In this document: in pieces, positions 52,754 to 62,130 of the stretch
Layout of the letters: each line of letters begins with the position of its first letter
Position numbering within the stretch: position 1 is the stretch's first letter
Assembly: GCF_023715205.1 (NCBI RefSeq)
Contig: NZ_JAMBNR010000008.1
Span: 186,001-250,000 of the forward strand
Direction of reading: 5' to 3'
From: Mesobacillus maritimus
Lineage (GTDB): Bacteria > Bacillota > Bacilli > Bacillales > Cytobacillaceae
DNA: 64,000 nt
Notes under the pieces: generated by a model
The model's input: only the letters and a program-made list of their open reading frames with translations
What the model was told of the DNA's origin: nothing
Database searches by the model: none
Program-made: the position numbers and the translations under genes

Positions 52754-53863
52754 TTGGTAAAGATCAATACAAAACTAGCACAAATAGGAAATCGAAGCGA
52801 AACCGCTACTGGAACTGTGAATCCACCAATCTACTTATCTACTGCTTATCGTCATGAAGGAATTGGACAATCGAGTGGATATGATTATGTCCGCACAGGA
52901 AACCCCACCCGTGAAGTTCTTGAAAAAGCAATTGCTGATTTAGAACAAGGTGACCGAGGATTTGCCTGTAGCTCTGGAATGGCCGCAATTTTAACGGTCC
53001 TCTCCCTATTTAAATCTGGTGATGAGTGGATTGTCTCGAAAGATCTTTATGGCGGTACATATCGTATTCTCGAACAAACATTTAAAAAATGGGGCCTACA
53101 TTCAAAATATGTAGATATGAGCAATTTAGACGAAGTAAAATCAGCAATCAGCCCACAAACGAAAGCGGTTTTCATTGAAACGCCAACAAATCCATTAATG
53201 GAAACGGCAGATATTGAGGCGATTGCCAACATCGCAAAAGAAAAAGACATTTTAACCATTGTTGATAACACTTTTTATACCCCTCTTATTCAAAAGCCCC
53301 TTACATTAGGAGCAGATATTGTGCTTCATAGTGCAACTAAATACCTCGGTGGTCACAACGATGTATTAGCTGGATTAATCGTGGCCAAGGGTGAAGAACT
53401 ATGCAATGATTTATTCCTTCATCATAATGGTGCTGGTGCAGTATTAAGCCCATTTGATTCATGGCTGTTGATTCGTGGGATGAAAACTTTATCTTTGCGC
53501 ACGGAAAGACACGAACGTAATGCCTCCGCTTTAGTGGACTATTTAAACAATCATGATGCTGTTACCGATGTCCTTTATCCGGGTCGCGGTGGGATGTTGT
53601 CTTTCCGAATAAAAGATGAAACATGGGTGAACCCATTTTTACAAAACTTGCAATTAATCACGTTTGCCGAAAGTCTCGGCGGTGTTGAAAGTTTTATTAC
53701 CTACCCTGCTACCCAAACACATGCGGATATCCCAAAAGAAGTTCGCGAAGCAAATGGAGTGGACGATCGACTTCTCCGATTCTCGGTTGGAATAGAAGAT
53801 GTAGAAGATTTGATGGAAGACTTGAACCATGCATTATTAAAAGCCGCACAGGAGGAAAGATAA
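52754..53863 (+). CDS. metI: Cystathionine gamma-synthase / O-acetylhomoserine thiolyase
   Basis: A PLP enzyme of about 369 residues that uses O-acetylhomoserine with cysteine or sulfide in methionine synthesis. The opening KLAQIGNRSETATGTVNPPI, YVRTGNPTR, PLP lysine in SATKYLGGHND and the C-terminal GVESFITYPATQTHADIP match MetI of Bacillus subtilis. The TTG at 52754 is the likely start, with GGGAGTG before it; an ATG at 52730 would take the ribosome site into the gene. Controlled by the S-box upstream and overlapped in function with metC, 1 base further. Confidence 0.93.
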   Translation: MVKINTKLAQIGNRSETATGTVNPPIYLSTAYRHEGIGQSSGYDYVRTGNPTREVLEKAIADLEQGDRGFACSSGMAAILTVLSLFKSGDEWIVSKDLYGGTYRILEQTFKKWGLHSKYVDMSNLDEVKSAISPQTKAVFIETPTNPLMETADIEAIANIAKEKDILTIVDNTFYTPLIQKPLTLGADIVLHSATKYLGGHNDVLAGLIVAKGEELCNDLFLHHNGAGAVLSPFDSWLLIRGMKTLSLRTERHERNASALVDYLNNHDAVTDVLYPGRGGMLSFRIKDETWVNPFLQNLQLITFAESLGGVESFITYPATQTHADIPKEVREANGVDDRLLRFSVGIEDVEDLMEDLNHALLKAAQEER

Positions 53864-53864
53864 C

Positions 53865-55040
53865 ATGACAAAACAAGAATATTCTTTCGAAACGCAACTA
53901 CTCCATAATAAACATAAGTTTGACCCGAATACCGGGGCAGTCAGTGTGCCCGTTCAATATGCATCGACTTTCCATCAACCTTCTGTCGATAAGTTTGGTA
54001 AATTTGACTACAGTCGAAGCTTAAACCCCACGCGTGAAGCGCTAGAAGATATTATAGCTGATATGGAAGGTGGTTCTAGAGGACTCGCCTTTTCCTCCGG
54101 AATGGCTGCCATTTCAACTGCTTTTCTCTTACTCTCTCAAGGAGACCATGTCGTCGTGACGGAGGATGTTTATGGCGGTACGTTCCGAATGGTTACTCAA
54201 GTTTTAACTCGATTTGGGATTGAACACACATTTGTCGATATGACCAACTTGGAAGAAGTCAAAGCTGCAATTCAACCAAATACTAAAGTTCTATATGTTG
54301 AAACCCCTTCGAATCCATTGTTAAAAGTAACGGATATTGAAGCTATTTCTACCATTGCAAAAGGAATTGGTGCTTGGACATTTGTGGATAACACCTTTAT
54401 GACTCCTTATTTACAAAGACCTTTAGATTTAGGAGCAGATATTGTTCTTCACAGTGCAACTAAGTTTTTAGGAGGTCATAGTGATACTTTATCTGGTCTC
54501 GCTGTCGTTAAAGATGAGGAACTTGGTAAACAGCTCTATGCATTACAAAATTCATTTGGTGCCGTCCTAGGGGTCCAAGATGCATGGCTTGTGATGAGAG
54601 GTATCAAAACCCTTTCGGTGCGGATGAATCAATCTCAGGAAAGTGCAAAGCAAATTGCGACTTACCTTGAAAATCATCCATTGATTACAAATGTTCATTT
54701 TCCTGGCTTGGAGAATCACCCACAATATGAGATTCATAGCCGGCAAGCAGATGGGCCTGGAGCTGTGTTATCGTTTGAAATCGAAAACGAAGACTTTTTC
54801 AAAGAGTTTGTTAACCATGTGGAATTGCCTGTTTTTGCGGTTAGCCTTGGGGGTGTAGAATCTATTCTCTCTTATCCAGCAAAAATGTCTCATGCTGCAA
54901 TGCCAGTGAGCGAACGTCAAAAGCGTGGAATTAGCAATACTCTTTTACGTCTCTCAGTCGGTCTAGAGTCACCGGAAGACATTATCAATGACTTTTCTAA
55001 TGCACTTGAACTCGCATCGCGTCATCTCATTAAGGAATAG
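53865..55040 (+). CDS. metC: Cystathionine beta-lyase
   Basis: This 391-residue PLP enzyme cleaves cystathionine to homocysteine, pyruvate and ammonia. It has FDYSRSLNPTREALE, the PLP lysine in SATKFLGGHSD and GGVESILSYPAKMSHAAMP. It lies directly after metI with GGAGGAAAG before the ATG, as in the metI-metC operon of Bacillus subtilis. It shares about half of its residues with the preceding gene by eye, which fits an old duplication in the Cys/Met PLP family. Confidence 0.93.
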   Translation: MTKQEYSFETQLLHNKHKFDPNTGAVSVPVQYASTFHQPSVDKFGKFDYSRSLNPTREALEDIIADMEGGSRGLAFSSGMAAISTAFLLLSQGDHVVVTEDVYGGTFRMVTQVLTRFGIEHTFVDMTNLEEVKAAIQPNTKVLYVETPSNPLLKVTDIEAISTIAKGIGAWTFVDNTFMTPYLQRPLDLGADIVLHSATKFLGGHSDTLSGLAVVKDEELGKQLYALQNSFGAVLGVQDAWLVMRGIKTLSVRMNQSQESAKQIATYLENHPLITNVHFPGLENHPQYEIHSRQADGPGAVLSFEIENEDFFKEFVNHVELPVFAVSLGGVESILSYPAKMSHAAMPVSERQKRGISNTLLRLSVGLESPEDIINDFSNALELASRHLIKE

Positions 55041-55310
55041 GACGAGTCTCCTGCTGAACGTTACAAATGATCTATTAATTAGAAAGAGCGATGGGAATGC
55101 TTTTCTTTAAACAAATCTTTTTAATAAGCTACCTTGCTCCCTTGAAATTATTAACTGCCCGTAAATTGTATGGTATGGAGGAAGTGTTCGACTCATCAAG
55201 AGTCCTCCCCTTTGATCGCGGTGGACTTCTTTACAGTACTAAAGCTATAACAGCAGCTAAAACTCTTTAATAACTTCACTTCATTTTGAGCCTGAAAAAA
55301 CTACTAAAAT

Positions 55311-55343
55311 AAAAACGCTTAGAGAGCCTCTCTAAGCGTTTTT
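55311..55343. terminator. Terminator downstream of metC
   Basis: A perfect 15-bp stem with 3-base loop, A-run on the left and T-run on the right, usable in both directions. It is 270 bases after the metC stop. Confidence 0.8.
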
Positions 55344-55705
55344 CATTGAAAATACTTACATTAAATTACACGATTAACATAATAATGAGGCTTATCAGCT
55401 TAAACATGAAAGAACGTGAAAAAATTCCTCACTAACTATTTGGACTGTCCAACTTTGGGCCAAGAACTTGAAATACGCCCCCACCGCTACTGCAAAAAAA
55501 GAACAATCGTTAATTGATTAATTAAACTAAACTCGTTAAATGAATATTGAAATTGAATTTACCTTGCAAGTTACCCAAATAGTAAATGCGATTCTTCCAG
55601 CGAAAAAAATAATCAACCAACCTTTTTTATTTCAACTGCCCTCAAATTAATATAAGACTTAAATCTCGCTCATTATATATATAAATCGATTTTTCGATAT
55701 CAAAG

Positions 55706-55751
55706 AAAAAGCCTCAAAGCTTAACTTATGTGTTAAGCCTTAAGGCTTTAG
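55706..55751 (-). terminator. Terminator of nupC
   Basis: On the minus strand AAGCCT...GGCTTAAC pairs with GTTAAGCT...AGGCTT and is followed by TTTC; 30 bases after the stop. Confidence 0.75.
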
Positions 55752-55781
55752 CTGTTTTTTTGGCTTAGCTGTACTTACTTT

Positions 55782-56996
55782 TTAGAACAACATTCCAGCG
55801 ATTGCCGCACTTAATAAAGAAGCCAACATTCCCGCAGCAATTGCTTTCATGCCCATATGCGCAATGTCGCTACGACGTTCCGGCGCCAAGTTTCCTAATC
55901 CACCAAGGAGAATCCCTAGAGAAGATAAATTAGCAAAACCACATAGCGCAAAACTTACCACCGCTACTGTCTTTTCAGAAAGCTCTGGAATCTGCGGAGC
56001 GAAGTCAGCATATGCAACGAATTCATTTAAAACTAATTTTTGCCCAATAAATCCACCTGCTTTGACGGCTTCTTCCCATGGCACTCCAACCGCAAAGGCT
56101 AACGGTGCAAACACATAACCTAGTATCGTTTGAAGCGTAACTCCTTCAAAACCAAACCATCCAGCAATTCCACCTAAAATTCCATTGATTAGAGCAACTA
56201 AAGCGATAAACGCCAATAACATAGCCCCAATATTTAATGCAAGTTGCAAACCTACAGCTGCTCCATTTGCAGCAGCATCGATAACATTAGCGTTTTCTTT
56301 ATCATCTTCCATCTCAATATTACTTGTATCGGTCACTTTTTCAGTTTCAGGCATCATAATTTTCGCCAAAACTAACCCTGCCGGAGCTGCCATAAAACTA
56401 GCCGCCAACAGGTATTCTAATGGGACACCTAATAGGGAATAGCCTACTAACACAGAACCCGCAACGGAGGCCAGGCCACCAACCATAACAGCGAATAATT
56501 CTGATTGTGTTAAAATTTTGATATAAGGTTTAATAACGAGCGGTGCTTCTGTTTGTCCAACAAAGATATTTGCTGCCGCCGATAGAGACTCTGCTTTGCT
56601 TGTACCTAATAATTTGGATAGTCCACCACCGATGATTTTAATGACCCATTGCATGATGCCAAGATAGTACAATACAGAAATTAATGACGAAAAGAAGATA
56701 ACGATTGGCAATACTTGAAATGCGAAGATATGTCCAATGTTTTCAGCTTGGAACACTCCACCAAAGAGAAATGCCACCCCTTCATTCGCATAATCGATGA
56801 CATTTTGAACTCCCATCGAAATCTGCTGTAACGCACTTCTACCTAATTCCCACTTTAAGACTATAAATGCAAAAATAAATTGAATCGCCAATCCTCCAAG
56901 AACTGTGCGAAGATTAATCGCTTTCCGATTGGATGAAAGTAAAAACGCGATTACGAACACTGTAATAATTCCTAGCAAACCCCATATGTAGTTCAA
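55782..56996 (-). CDS. nupC: NupC-type concentrative nucleoside transporter
   Basis: A 404-residue permease of the CNT family that imports nucleosides with H+ or Na+. Signatures are ILTQSELFAVMVGGLASVAG, the VFVGQTEAPLVIKPY hairpin and SFALCGFANLSSLGI. TTG 56996 is the probable start because GAGGTGAG lies just upstream and gives the usual short N-terminus (NYIWGLLGII); ATG 57029 is the alternative. It follows a DeoR-type regulator by about 35-65 bases on the same strand, echoing deoR-dra-nupC-pdp of Bacillus subtilis but without the two enzymes. Confidence 0.9.
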   Translation of the reverse strand: MNYIWGLLGIITVFVIAFLLSSNRKAINLRTVLGGLAIQFIFAFIVLKWELGRSALQQISMGVQNVIDYANEGVAFLFGGVFQAENIGHIFAFQVLPIVIFFSSLISVLYYLGIMQWVIKIIGGGLSKLLGTSKAESLSAAANIFVGQTEAPLVIKPYIKILTQSELFAVMVGGLASVAGSVLVGYSLLGVPLEYLLAASFMAAPAGLVLAKIMMPETEKVTDTSNIEMEDDKENANVIDAAANGAAVGLQLALNIGAMLLAFIALVALINGILGGIAGWFGFEGVTLQTILGYVFAPLAFAVGVPWEEAVKAGGFIGQKLVLNEFVAYADFAPQIPELSEKTVAVVSFALCGFANLSSLGILLGGLGNLAPERRSDIAHMGMKAIAAGMLASLLSAAIAGMLF

Positions 56997-57062
56997 GTTG
57001 CTCACCTCTATAGTATCTTGTTGATTCATAAGAAAAAATATTCCTTTTTTTTACCTCGGGCT

Positions 57063-58016
57063 TCATGAATTTCCTTGGTTGTCTAATAAAAATCTTGCCG
57101 TAAATTGGTCGGTTATCAACGTATTCGTATATTGTCCTAGCAATGCCCCATATATCCCGTTTATTTTATTGGGGCCACCTCCAACAAGGATCGAATGTTC
57201 CTTCGTTTTTAAATCCTCTAATTGAATCCCTAATGTACGGGCATTTAAGTCTTCATTGCAAATCATTCCGAATTGATTAAAAAACCGCGAACAAATATCA
57301 CCAACTGCTTTATTTTTAAGAGTAGCAAGGTCCTCCTTAGTAAAATAACCCATTTTAAACAGTAAGGAATCGTCTTTTACTGATCCCATTGTATAAACCG
57401 CAATATTGGCCTGTTTCCCCAAATCTAAAATCGCCCGAATATGCCGATCCTTTTCCAATGTCTCTTTTACAACGACATGATCGACAATTGCTGGGAGAGG
57501 TAAGTGATAAGGAGCACAATTAAACGCTTTCCCAAATAAATCTAAAATTTCAGTGGCGTATGTATTTGTTTCAGCATAACTTACTCCACCTTTAAGCTGG
57601 ACCACTTTAATATCTCGTACAAATTTCTGAGCAAGCCCAATCGCCACATGGTAGAGAGTTGTCCCCCATGTAACGCCAATAATGTCACCGTCTTTCACTA
57701 TTTCATTTAAGTAATCTGCTGCAGCACCCCCAAGGTAGTTCTTAATTAGGTGATCTTCATATTCAGGGACAGACACAACGATGGCTTTTTTTAACCCAAA
57801 CTTTTCTTCAAGCTTAAAAGCTAAGCTTTCTACTTCCACCATAGGATCATGAATTTTAATCTGAACAATCCCTTCGCTTTTTGCTTGTTGCAATAAACGA
57901 GATACAGTCGGCCGTGAAACACCTAATTTTTTGGCAATGTCGCTCTGGGTATAATCCAGTAAATAATAGAGCTTTGCTGCTTCAATGACCTTGCCTAATT
58001 TCTCACCTTTTTCCAA
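57063..58016 (-). CDS. deoR: SorC-family transcriptional regulator, DeoR-like
   Basis: This 317-residue repressor has an N-terminal helix-turn-helix (YTQSDIAKKLGVSRPTVSRLL) and a sugar-phosphate-binding domain (GDIIGVTWGTTLYHVA, QLKGGVSYAETNTYA, FTARFLLDNQG). It reads like DeoR of Bacillus subtilis, which binds deoxyribose-5-phosphate. TTG 58016 with AAGGTG 6 bases upstream is chosen; TTG 58034 has no site. The product should control itself and nupC, through the TGTAAAA repeats upstream. Confidence 0.85.
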   Translation of the reverse strand: MEKGEKLGKVIEAAKLYYLLDYTQSDIAKKLGVSRPTVSRLLQQAKSEGIVQIKIHDPMVEVESLAFKLEEKFGLKKAIVVSVPEYEDHLIKNYLGGAAADYLNEIVKDGDIIGVTWGTTLYHVAIGLAQKFVRDIKVVQLKGGVSYAETNTYATEILDLFGKAFNCAPYHLPLPAIVDHVVVKETLEKDRHIRAILDLGKQANIAVYTMGSVKDDSLLFKMGYFTKEDLATLKNKAVGDICSRFFNQFGMICNEDLNARTLGIQLEDLKTKEHSILVGGGPNKINGIYGALLGQYTNTLITDQFTARFLLDNQGNS

Positions 58017-58080
58017 TATAATCACCTTAGCCAAAATGGTTTTGGAAACACTTTCTTAGTCTATCGCCTTTTCGCAAAAA

Positions 58081-58109
58081 TGTAAAAGCCTTATTTTACA
58101 TTTGTAAAA
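58081..58109. promoter_or_regulatory. Candidate DeoR operator cluster
   Basis: Three TGTAAAA half sites alternate in direction: 58081-58087, 58094-58100 (reverse) and 58103-58109. They form two overlapping inverted repeats 65 bases before the deoR start. Confidence 0.55.
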
Positions 58110-58255
58110 CTAAATTAATTTAGAATTTTCTCTAACTTGAAACTCTTTTATAACGATTGGCCTGGGTATCAAAAATTTCAGGTTAATCGATTATTCAACA
58201 TACGCTGTTTACCGTTCACTGCAGTTTAGAACAACAAGAATTTTTTTGGTTTTTC

Positions 58256-58300
58256 ATAAAAAAACGCCTGCCCTAAAATTCTAGGACAAGCGTTTTTTTA
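58256..58300 (-). terminator. Terminator of the liv operon
   Basis: AAAAAACGCTTGTCCTA pairs with TAGGGCAGGCGTTTTTT with small mismatches, just after the livK stop; A/T runs on both sides. Confidence 0.85.
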
Positions 58301-58309
58301 TCAGCCTTC

Positions 58310-59512
58310 TTACTCAGCTGGTACATGAATAATCTTTCCATCTTCAACTGCACCGACAATTAAATCATGCTCAAAGTTGCCATCTTTTTCGTTAAAGGAT
58401 GGAATACTGTATATTTTTACTTCAGCTGGAAGAGCATCTAGGCCATCTTGAATGTGTTTACGAATCTTCTGTGGATCATCAACAGAACCTGCTGCTTCCA
58501 TTGCTTTCGCAAATACATGCATCGCGATATAGTTAAGACCTGCTTCAGAACCTGGATCCTCGCCAAATTTTTCATTGTACTTCTTCACATAATCAGGAAC
58601 AGCTGGCTCATCAGAGTCAACAAGTGGTAATACACCAATTGACCCTTCTAACAATTCATAAGAATCTCCTAATACACGCTTCATTTCATCAAGCTTTGCT
58701 TGGTCCATTATCACAAATCCGCCTTCAAATCCAAGCTCACGAGCTTGCTTTACGACCTTCGCTGTTGGTTCAGAAGCTCCTCCAATGAACATTACATCTG
58801 GGTTTTCTTTTAACGCATTTGTGATAATTGTAAAGAAATCAGTGTCCTTTGCGAAGTCGATAGAAGAGTTATAAACAACTTCTCCACCCTTCTCCTCCCA
58901 GTATGGCTGAAGCGCTTCCGCCCAATCTTTCCCATATTGGGAAGCAGTTGGTAAGAATGCAATCTTCTTCCCAAAACGCTCCATTGTGTATTTTGTAAAT
59001 GGGGCAAGATAGCCATCATAACGAGGAGGAATCATCACTGTTAATGGATTTTGAGCTTTTGCAATATCCGGTTCACTTGAATAAGCACCGATGATGAAAT
59101 TATCAACTTGGTTGAACACTTGAAGCGCAAAGATACCACCACTATGTGGAGTAAAGACAATTGGCGTTTTGTTTTCTTGAATTAGACGCTTAGCGTTGGA
59201 ACCTGCTTCGTTTGGTAAATACTTGTCATCTAGGGCAACAACTTTCACTTCAAATTTCGTACCGTCGATATCAATACCACCAGCTTCATTGATTTCCTCA
59301 GCGGCCATTTTTACACCATTTAAAGTGCGTTCGCCATAAAATGCAGCTGGGCCACTAAGAGGTCCAGAATATCCAATATTGACAACATTCTTGCCACCAG
59401 ATTCACCTGATCCACCACCAGATGTTTGAGATCCCCCACCACTACATGCAGCTAATAGGAACATAAACGCGATTAATATCATTGATAAGAAACGGAACTT
59501 TTTCTTTCCCAC
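58310..59512 (-). CDS. livK: Branched-chain amino acid-type ABC transporter substrate-binding lipoprotein
   Basis: This 400-residue periplasmic-binding-fold lipoprotein has signal peptide with lipobox LLAACSGG (Cys 23), a Gly/Ser linker, and then the LivJ/LivK fold (VVNIGYSGPLSGPAAFYGER). Proteins of this fold bind amino acids but also aromatic acids, amides and fatty acid derivatives. The operon is headed by an acyl-CoA ligase, so the ligand may be a carboxylic acid instead of an amino acid. Start GTG 59512 behind GGGGGA. Confidence 0.88.
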   Translation of the reverse strand: MGKKKFRFLSMILIAFMFLLAACSGGGSQTSGGGSGESGGKNVVNIGYSGPLSGPAAFYGERTLNGVKMAAEEINEAGGIDIDGTKFEVKVVALDDKYLPNEAGSNAKRLIQENKTPIVFTPHSGGIFALQVFNQVDNFIIGAYSSEPDIAKAQNPLTVMIPPRYDGYLAPFTKYTMERFGKKIAFLPTASQYGKDWAEALQPYWEEKGGEVVYNSSIDFAKDTDFFTIITNALKENPDVMFIGGASEPTAKVVKQARELGFEGGFVIMDQAKLDEMKRVLGDSYELLEGSIGVLPLVDSDEPAVPDYVKKYNEKFGEDPGSEAGLNYIAMHVFAKAMEAAGSVDDPQKIRKHIQDGLDALPAEVKIYSIPSFNEKDGNFEHDLIVGAVEDGKIIHVPAE

Positions 59513-59619
59513 TTGGTTTTCCCCCTGTTCATCATTCTCATTTTAAAAGATATCTATAATACAAATTAGACGGTTTCCGTTCCTCACCACCCTTCATCTC
59601 TCAAGTTAAATTTCATTGA

Positions 59620-60327
59620 TTATGCACCAATATAAGCTTTTCGAACACTATCATTTGAGAACAGTTCTTCGGAGGTTCCTTCGACAACAACATTTCCGTT
59701 CTCGAATACATATCCCTTCGTCGCAATTTTTAGTGCAGCATTCGCATTTTGTTCCGCCAATAGAATAGTAGTACCTTCTCGATTGATTTGCTGAATTACC
59801 TCAAACATCTGCTCAACAATTAATGGTGCTAATCCAACAGACGGCTCATCGAGCATCATCACTTTTGGTCTTGCCATTAGGGCACGTCCAATCGCTACCA
59901 TCTGCTGTTGCCCTCCACTAAGCGAACCTGCTGGGTCGTCTTTTTTCTGTTGAAGAATTGGAAACAGCTCAAAGACATGATCCATTGTTTCTTTGATTTG
60001 CGCTTTGTTTTTACGATGTACATAAGCACCCATTTTCAAATTTTCATAAACACTCATGGCAGGAAATAACTTTCTACCTTCGGCACATTGAACAATTCCT
60101 TCTTTTACAACTTTGTCAGCAGAGAGCTTATCGATTTTCTTTCCTTCAAAAATCACTTCTCCCTGAAAAGGCTTGTTCAATCCGCTAATCGTATTAAACG
60201 TTGTACTTTTTCCGGCACCATTTGCCCCAAGTAATACAACAATCTCTCCTTGGTTCACCTCGATATTGATATCGCGGATTGCCACAAAGCTACCATATTT
60301 TACGGAAATATTATCGACCTTAAGCAA
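59620..60327 (-). CDS. livF: ABC transporter ATP-binding protein, LivF type
   Basis: A 235-residue ATPase with Walker A GANGAGKST, signature LSGGQQQMVAIGRALM, and Walker B VMMLDEPSVGLAP. It pairs with LivG on the LivHM permeases. The start is TTG 60327 after GGGGGTAG and overlaps the end of livG by 8 bases. Confidence 0.92.
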   Translation of the reverse strand: MLKVDNISVKYGSFVAIRDINIEVNQGEIVVLLGANGAGKSTTFNTISGLNKPFQGEVIFEGKKIDKLSADKVVKEGIVQCAEGRKLFPAMSVYENLKMGAYVHRKNKAQIKETMDHVFELFPILQQKKDDPAGSLSGGQQQMVAIGRALMARPKVMMLDEPSVGLAPLIVEQMFEVIQQINREGTTILLAEQNANAALKIATKGYVFENGNVVVEGTSEELFSNDSVRKAYIGA

Positions 60328-61087
60328 TCGCGCTACCCCCTAAATAAGCCTTAATAACGGCTTCATTATTTTGTATTTCTTCTGGTGTTCCTTCTGCAAT
60401 CTTTTCCCCGTAACTTAACACCATAATCTTATCGGCTAACTTCATGATCATGGACATTTTGTGTTCAATCAGACAAACGGTAATTCCTCTTTCTACCATT
60501 TTCTCCATTAGCTCTGCTAGACCATCTGTTTCATCTGGATTGACACCTGCAGCAGGCTCGTCAAGGAATATAATCTCCGGATCGGTTGCCAATCCTAGTG
60601 CAAAGGCAACCCGCTTTTTTTCTTCTTGCGATAAGCTTCCTGCAAGCTTATAAGCTACATCTGTCAAGCCAACAAAGTCTAACACTTCAATCGCCTTATC
60701 ACGACACTGTTTTTCTTCTTGTTTTAACCGCTTTGTTCTGAAAATCGCATCAAATAAGTTCGATTTTGTCCGTAAACGATGTCCAACAATGACGTTATCA
60801 AGTACTGTCGCTTGATCAAAGAGATTCGTTGTCTGGAAGGTTCTAGCTACCCCTAACTCAGCAATTTTATTAGATGGTAGCTTAGTAATATCTTTTCCTT
60901 TAAAAATCACCTGTCCTGATGTCGGAGGATGGAAACCACTAACTAGGTTAAAGAAAGTGGATTTACCCGCCCCGTTTGGACCGATTATTGCATTGATTTT
61001 CCCTTTTTCAATCGTGAAATCTACATTATTAACGGCTGTATTCCCGCCGAATTTCTTTGTTAAATTTTTTGTTTCTAAGAATACCAT
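60320..61087 (-). CDS. livG: ABC transporter ATP-binding protein, LivG type
   Basis: This 255-residue ATPase has Walker A GPNGAGKST, the LivG-type insertion GVARTFQTTNLFDQATVLDN and Walker B IIFLDEPAAGVNPDE. The signature motif is LSQEEKKRV rather than the common LSGGQ. LivG proteins often depart from the consensus, but this version is further off than usual. GGAGGAAG precedes the ATG. Confidence 0.92.
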   Translation of the reverse strand: MVFLETKNLTKKFGGNTAVNNVDFTIEKGKINAIIGPNGAGKSTFFNLVSGFHPPTSGQVIFKGKDITKLPSNKIAELGVARTFQTTNLFDQATVLDNVIVGHRLRTKSNLFDAIFRTKRLKQEEKQCRDKAIEVLDFVGLTDVAYKLAGSLSQEEKKRVAFALGLATDPEIIFLDEPAAGVNPDETDGLAELMEKMVERGITVCLIEHKMSMIMKLADKIMVLSYGEKIAEGTPEEIQNNEAVIKAYLGGSAIA

Positions 61088-61101
61088 TTCATCTTCCTCC
61101 T

Positions 61102-62130
61102 TTACCCATTTTTATTAGAAGCGGCAGACGTTTCCTGAGCTGAGAGCATCTGTTGATTTTCTAGGTTTAGTTGATTCTGTTTCTTTTCTTTACGCTTTGC
61201 TCTCCAGTCGATAAATCCACCTGAGATACCTCGTGGGTAGAAGATGACCAATAATGTTAAAATAGGACCGAAAATCATCATTCGATAATCTTGTAAAAAT
61301 TGTAGTTGCTGTGAAACCCATACAATAAGAATGGTTCCAATCACCGGACCAGATAATGTTCCAATGCCCCCAACAATTAAATAGGTTAATAAGTCAAACG
61401 TAATCGTAATGTACCCGATATCCGGACCGATAAAGCGAATGAACGATGCATATAAAGCGCCTGCTAAACCTGCAAAGAATGTAGAGATCACAAACACCAT
61501 AAGTTTGTTTTTCATCGTATTAATCCCGATTGTTTGCGCAAGATCCTCACTGTTACGAATCGCGATATACGTTCTACCCGTTAAGGAATGCACAATTCGA
61601 TAAACGACTAGAACAGTAATGAGTAAGAAAAATAAAACTAAATAATAATTTGAAATCGGTGTATTAAATTCAATTGGCCCAATATTCCCTGGAGCTGGAA
61701 TCCCGATTAGACCTCTGACCCCTCCAGTTAAGCTATCCCATTTATCGATGACAAGATAGATGATATAACCAACACATAGTGTATAAATTGCGAAGAAATG
61801 CTCTTTTGTTCTTAATGAAATCAAACCAATTATCATGCCAAGAACACTCGTAATGATTAGCGCTAATACAAATGCTAACCAATAGTTCATTTGAGCCTTA
61901 GTGGTTAACAATGCAAGTGAATAGGCGCCTATAGCAAAGAATCCAGCATGTGCAAGGGACAAATACCCTGTGTATCCAGCTAGCAGGTTCAAGCCGTAAA
62001 CCCCAATGATCCAGATAAATGCAAGTGTCATGATATGAATAAAATAATTATTATTGGTAATGAACGGGAACACGATTGCAAAAACGATGAGTACAGCAAT
62101 GATATTCCTTTGTTTAAGTAGACCAGCCAT
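61102..62130 (-). CDS. livM: ABC transporter permease, LivM type
   Basis: A 342-residue permease with about nine membrane helices and the LivM signatures GLNLLAGYTGYLSLAHAGFF and IRNSEDLAQTIGINTMKNKL. The C-terminal tail is long and hydrophilic (RAKRKEKKQNQLNLENQQM). Its ATG overlaps the livH stop (TAATG), so translation is coupled. Confidence 0.92.
   Translation of the reverse strand: MAGLLKQRNIIAVLIVFAIVFPFITNNNYFIHIMTLAFIWIIGVYGLNLLAGYTGYLSLAHAGFFAIGAYSLALLTTKAQMNYWLAFVLALIITSVLGMIIGLISLRTKEHFFAIYTLCVGYIIYLVIDKWDSLTGGVRGLIGIPAPGNIGPIEFNTPISNYYLVLFFLLITVLVVYRIVHSLTGRTYIAIRNSEDLAQTIGINTMKNKLMVFVISTFFAGLAGALYASFIRFIGPDIGYITITFDLLTYLIVGGIGTLSGPVIGTILIVWVSQQLQFLQDYRMMIFGPILTLLVIFYPRGISGGFIDWRAKRKEKKQNQLNLENQQMLSAQETSAASNKNG

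Larger units (their letters stand above)
55041..55781. other. Intergenic stretch with terminators only
   Basis: About 740 bases without a supportable gene. A strong bidirectional hairpin, AAAAACGCTTAGAGA/TCTCTAAGCGTTTTT at 55311-55343, probably ends the met operon. A short open stretch before it (MEEVFDSSRVLPFDRGG, about 55175-55270) and one on the minus strand near 55440-55500 (CSSGGGVFQVLGPKLDSPNS) have no good start sites and may be relics. Confidence 0.4.

Noticed and set aside
55440-55500. A minus-strand stretch reading CSSGGGVFQVLGPKLDSPNS
   Set aside because: It has a tempting lipobox-like look but no ribosome site and only about 21 codons from a TTG.
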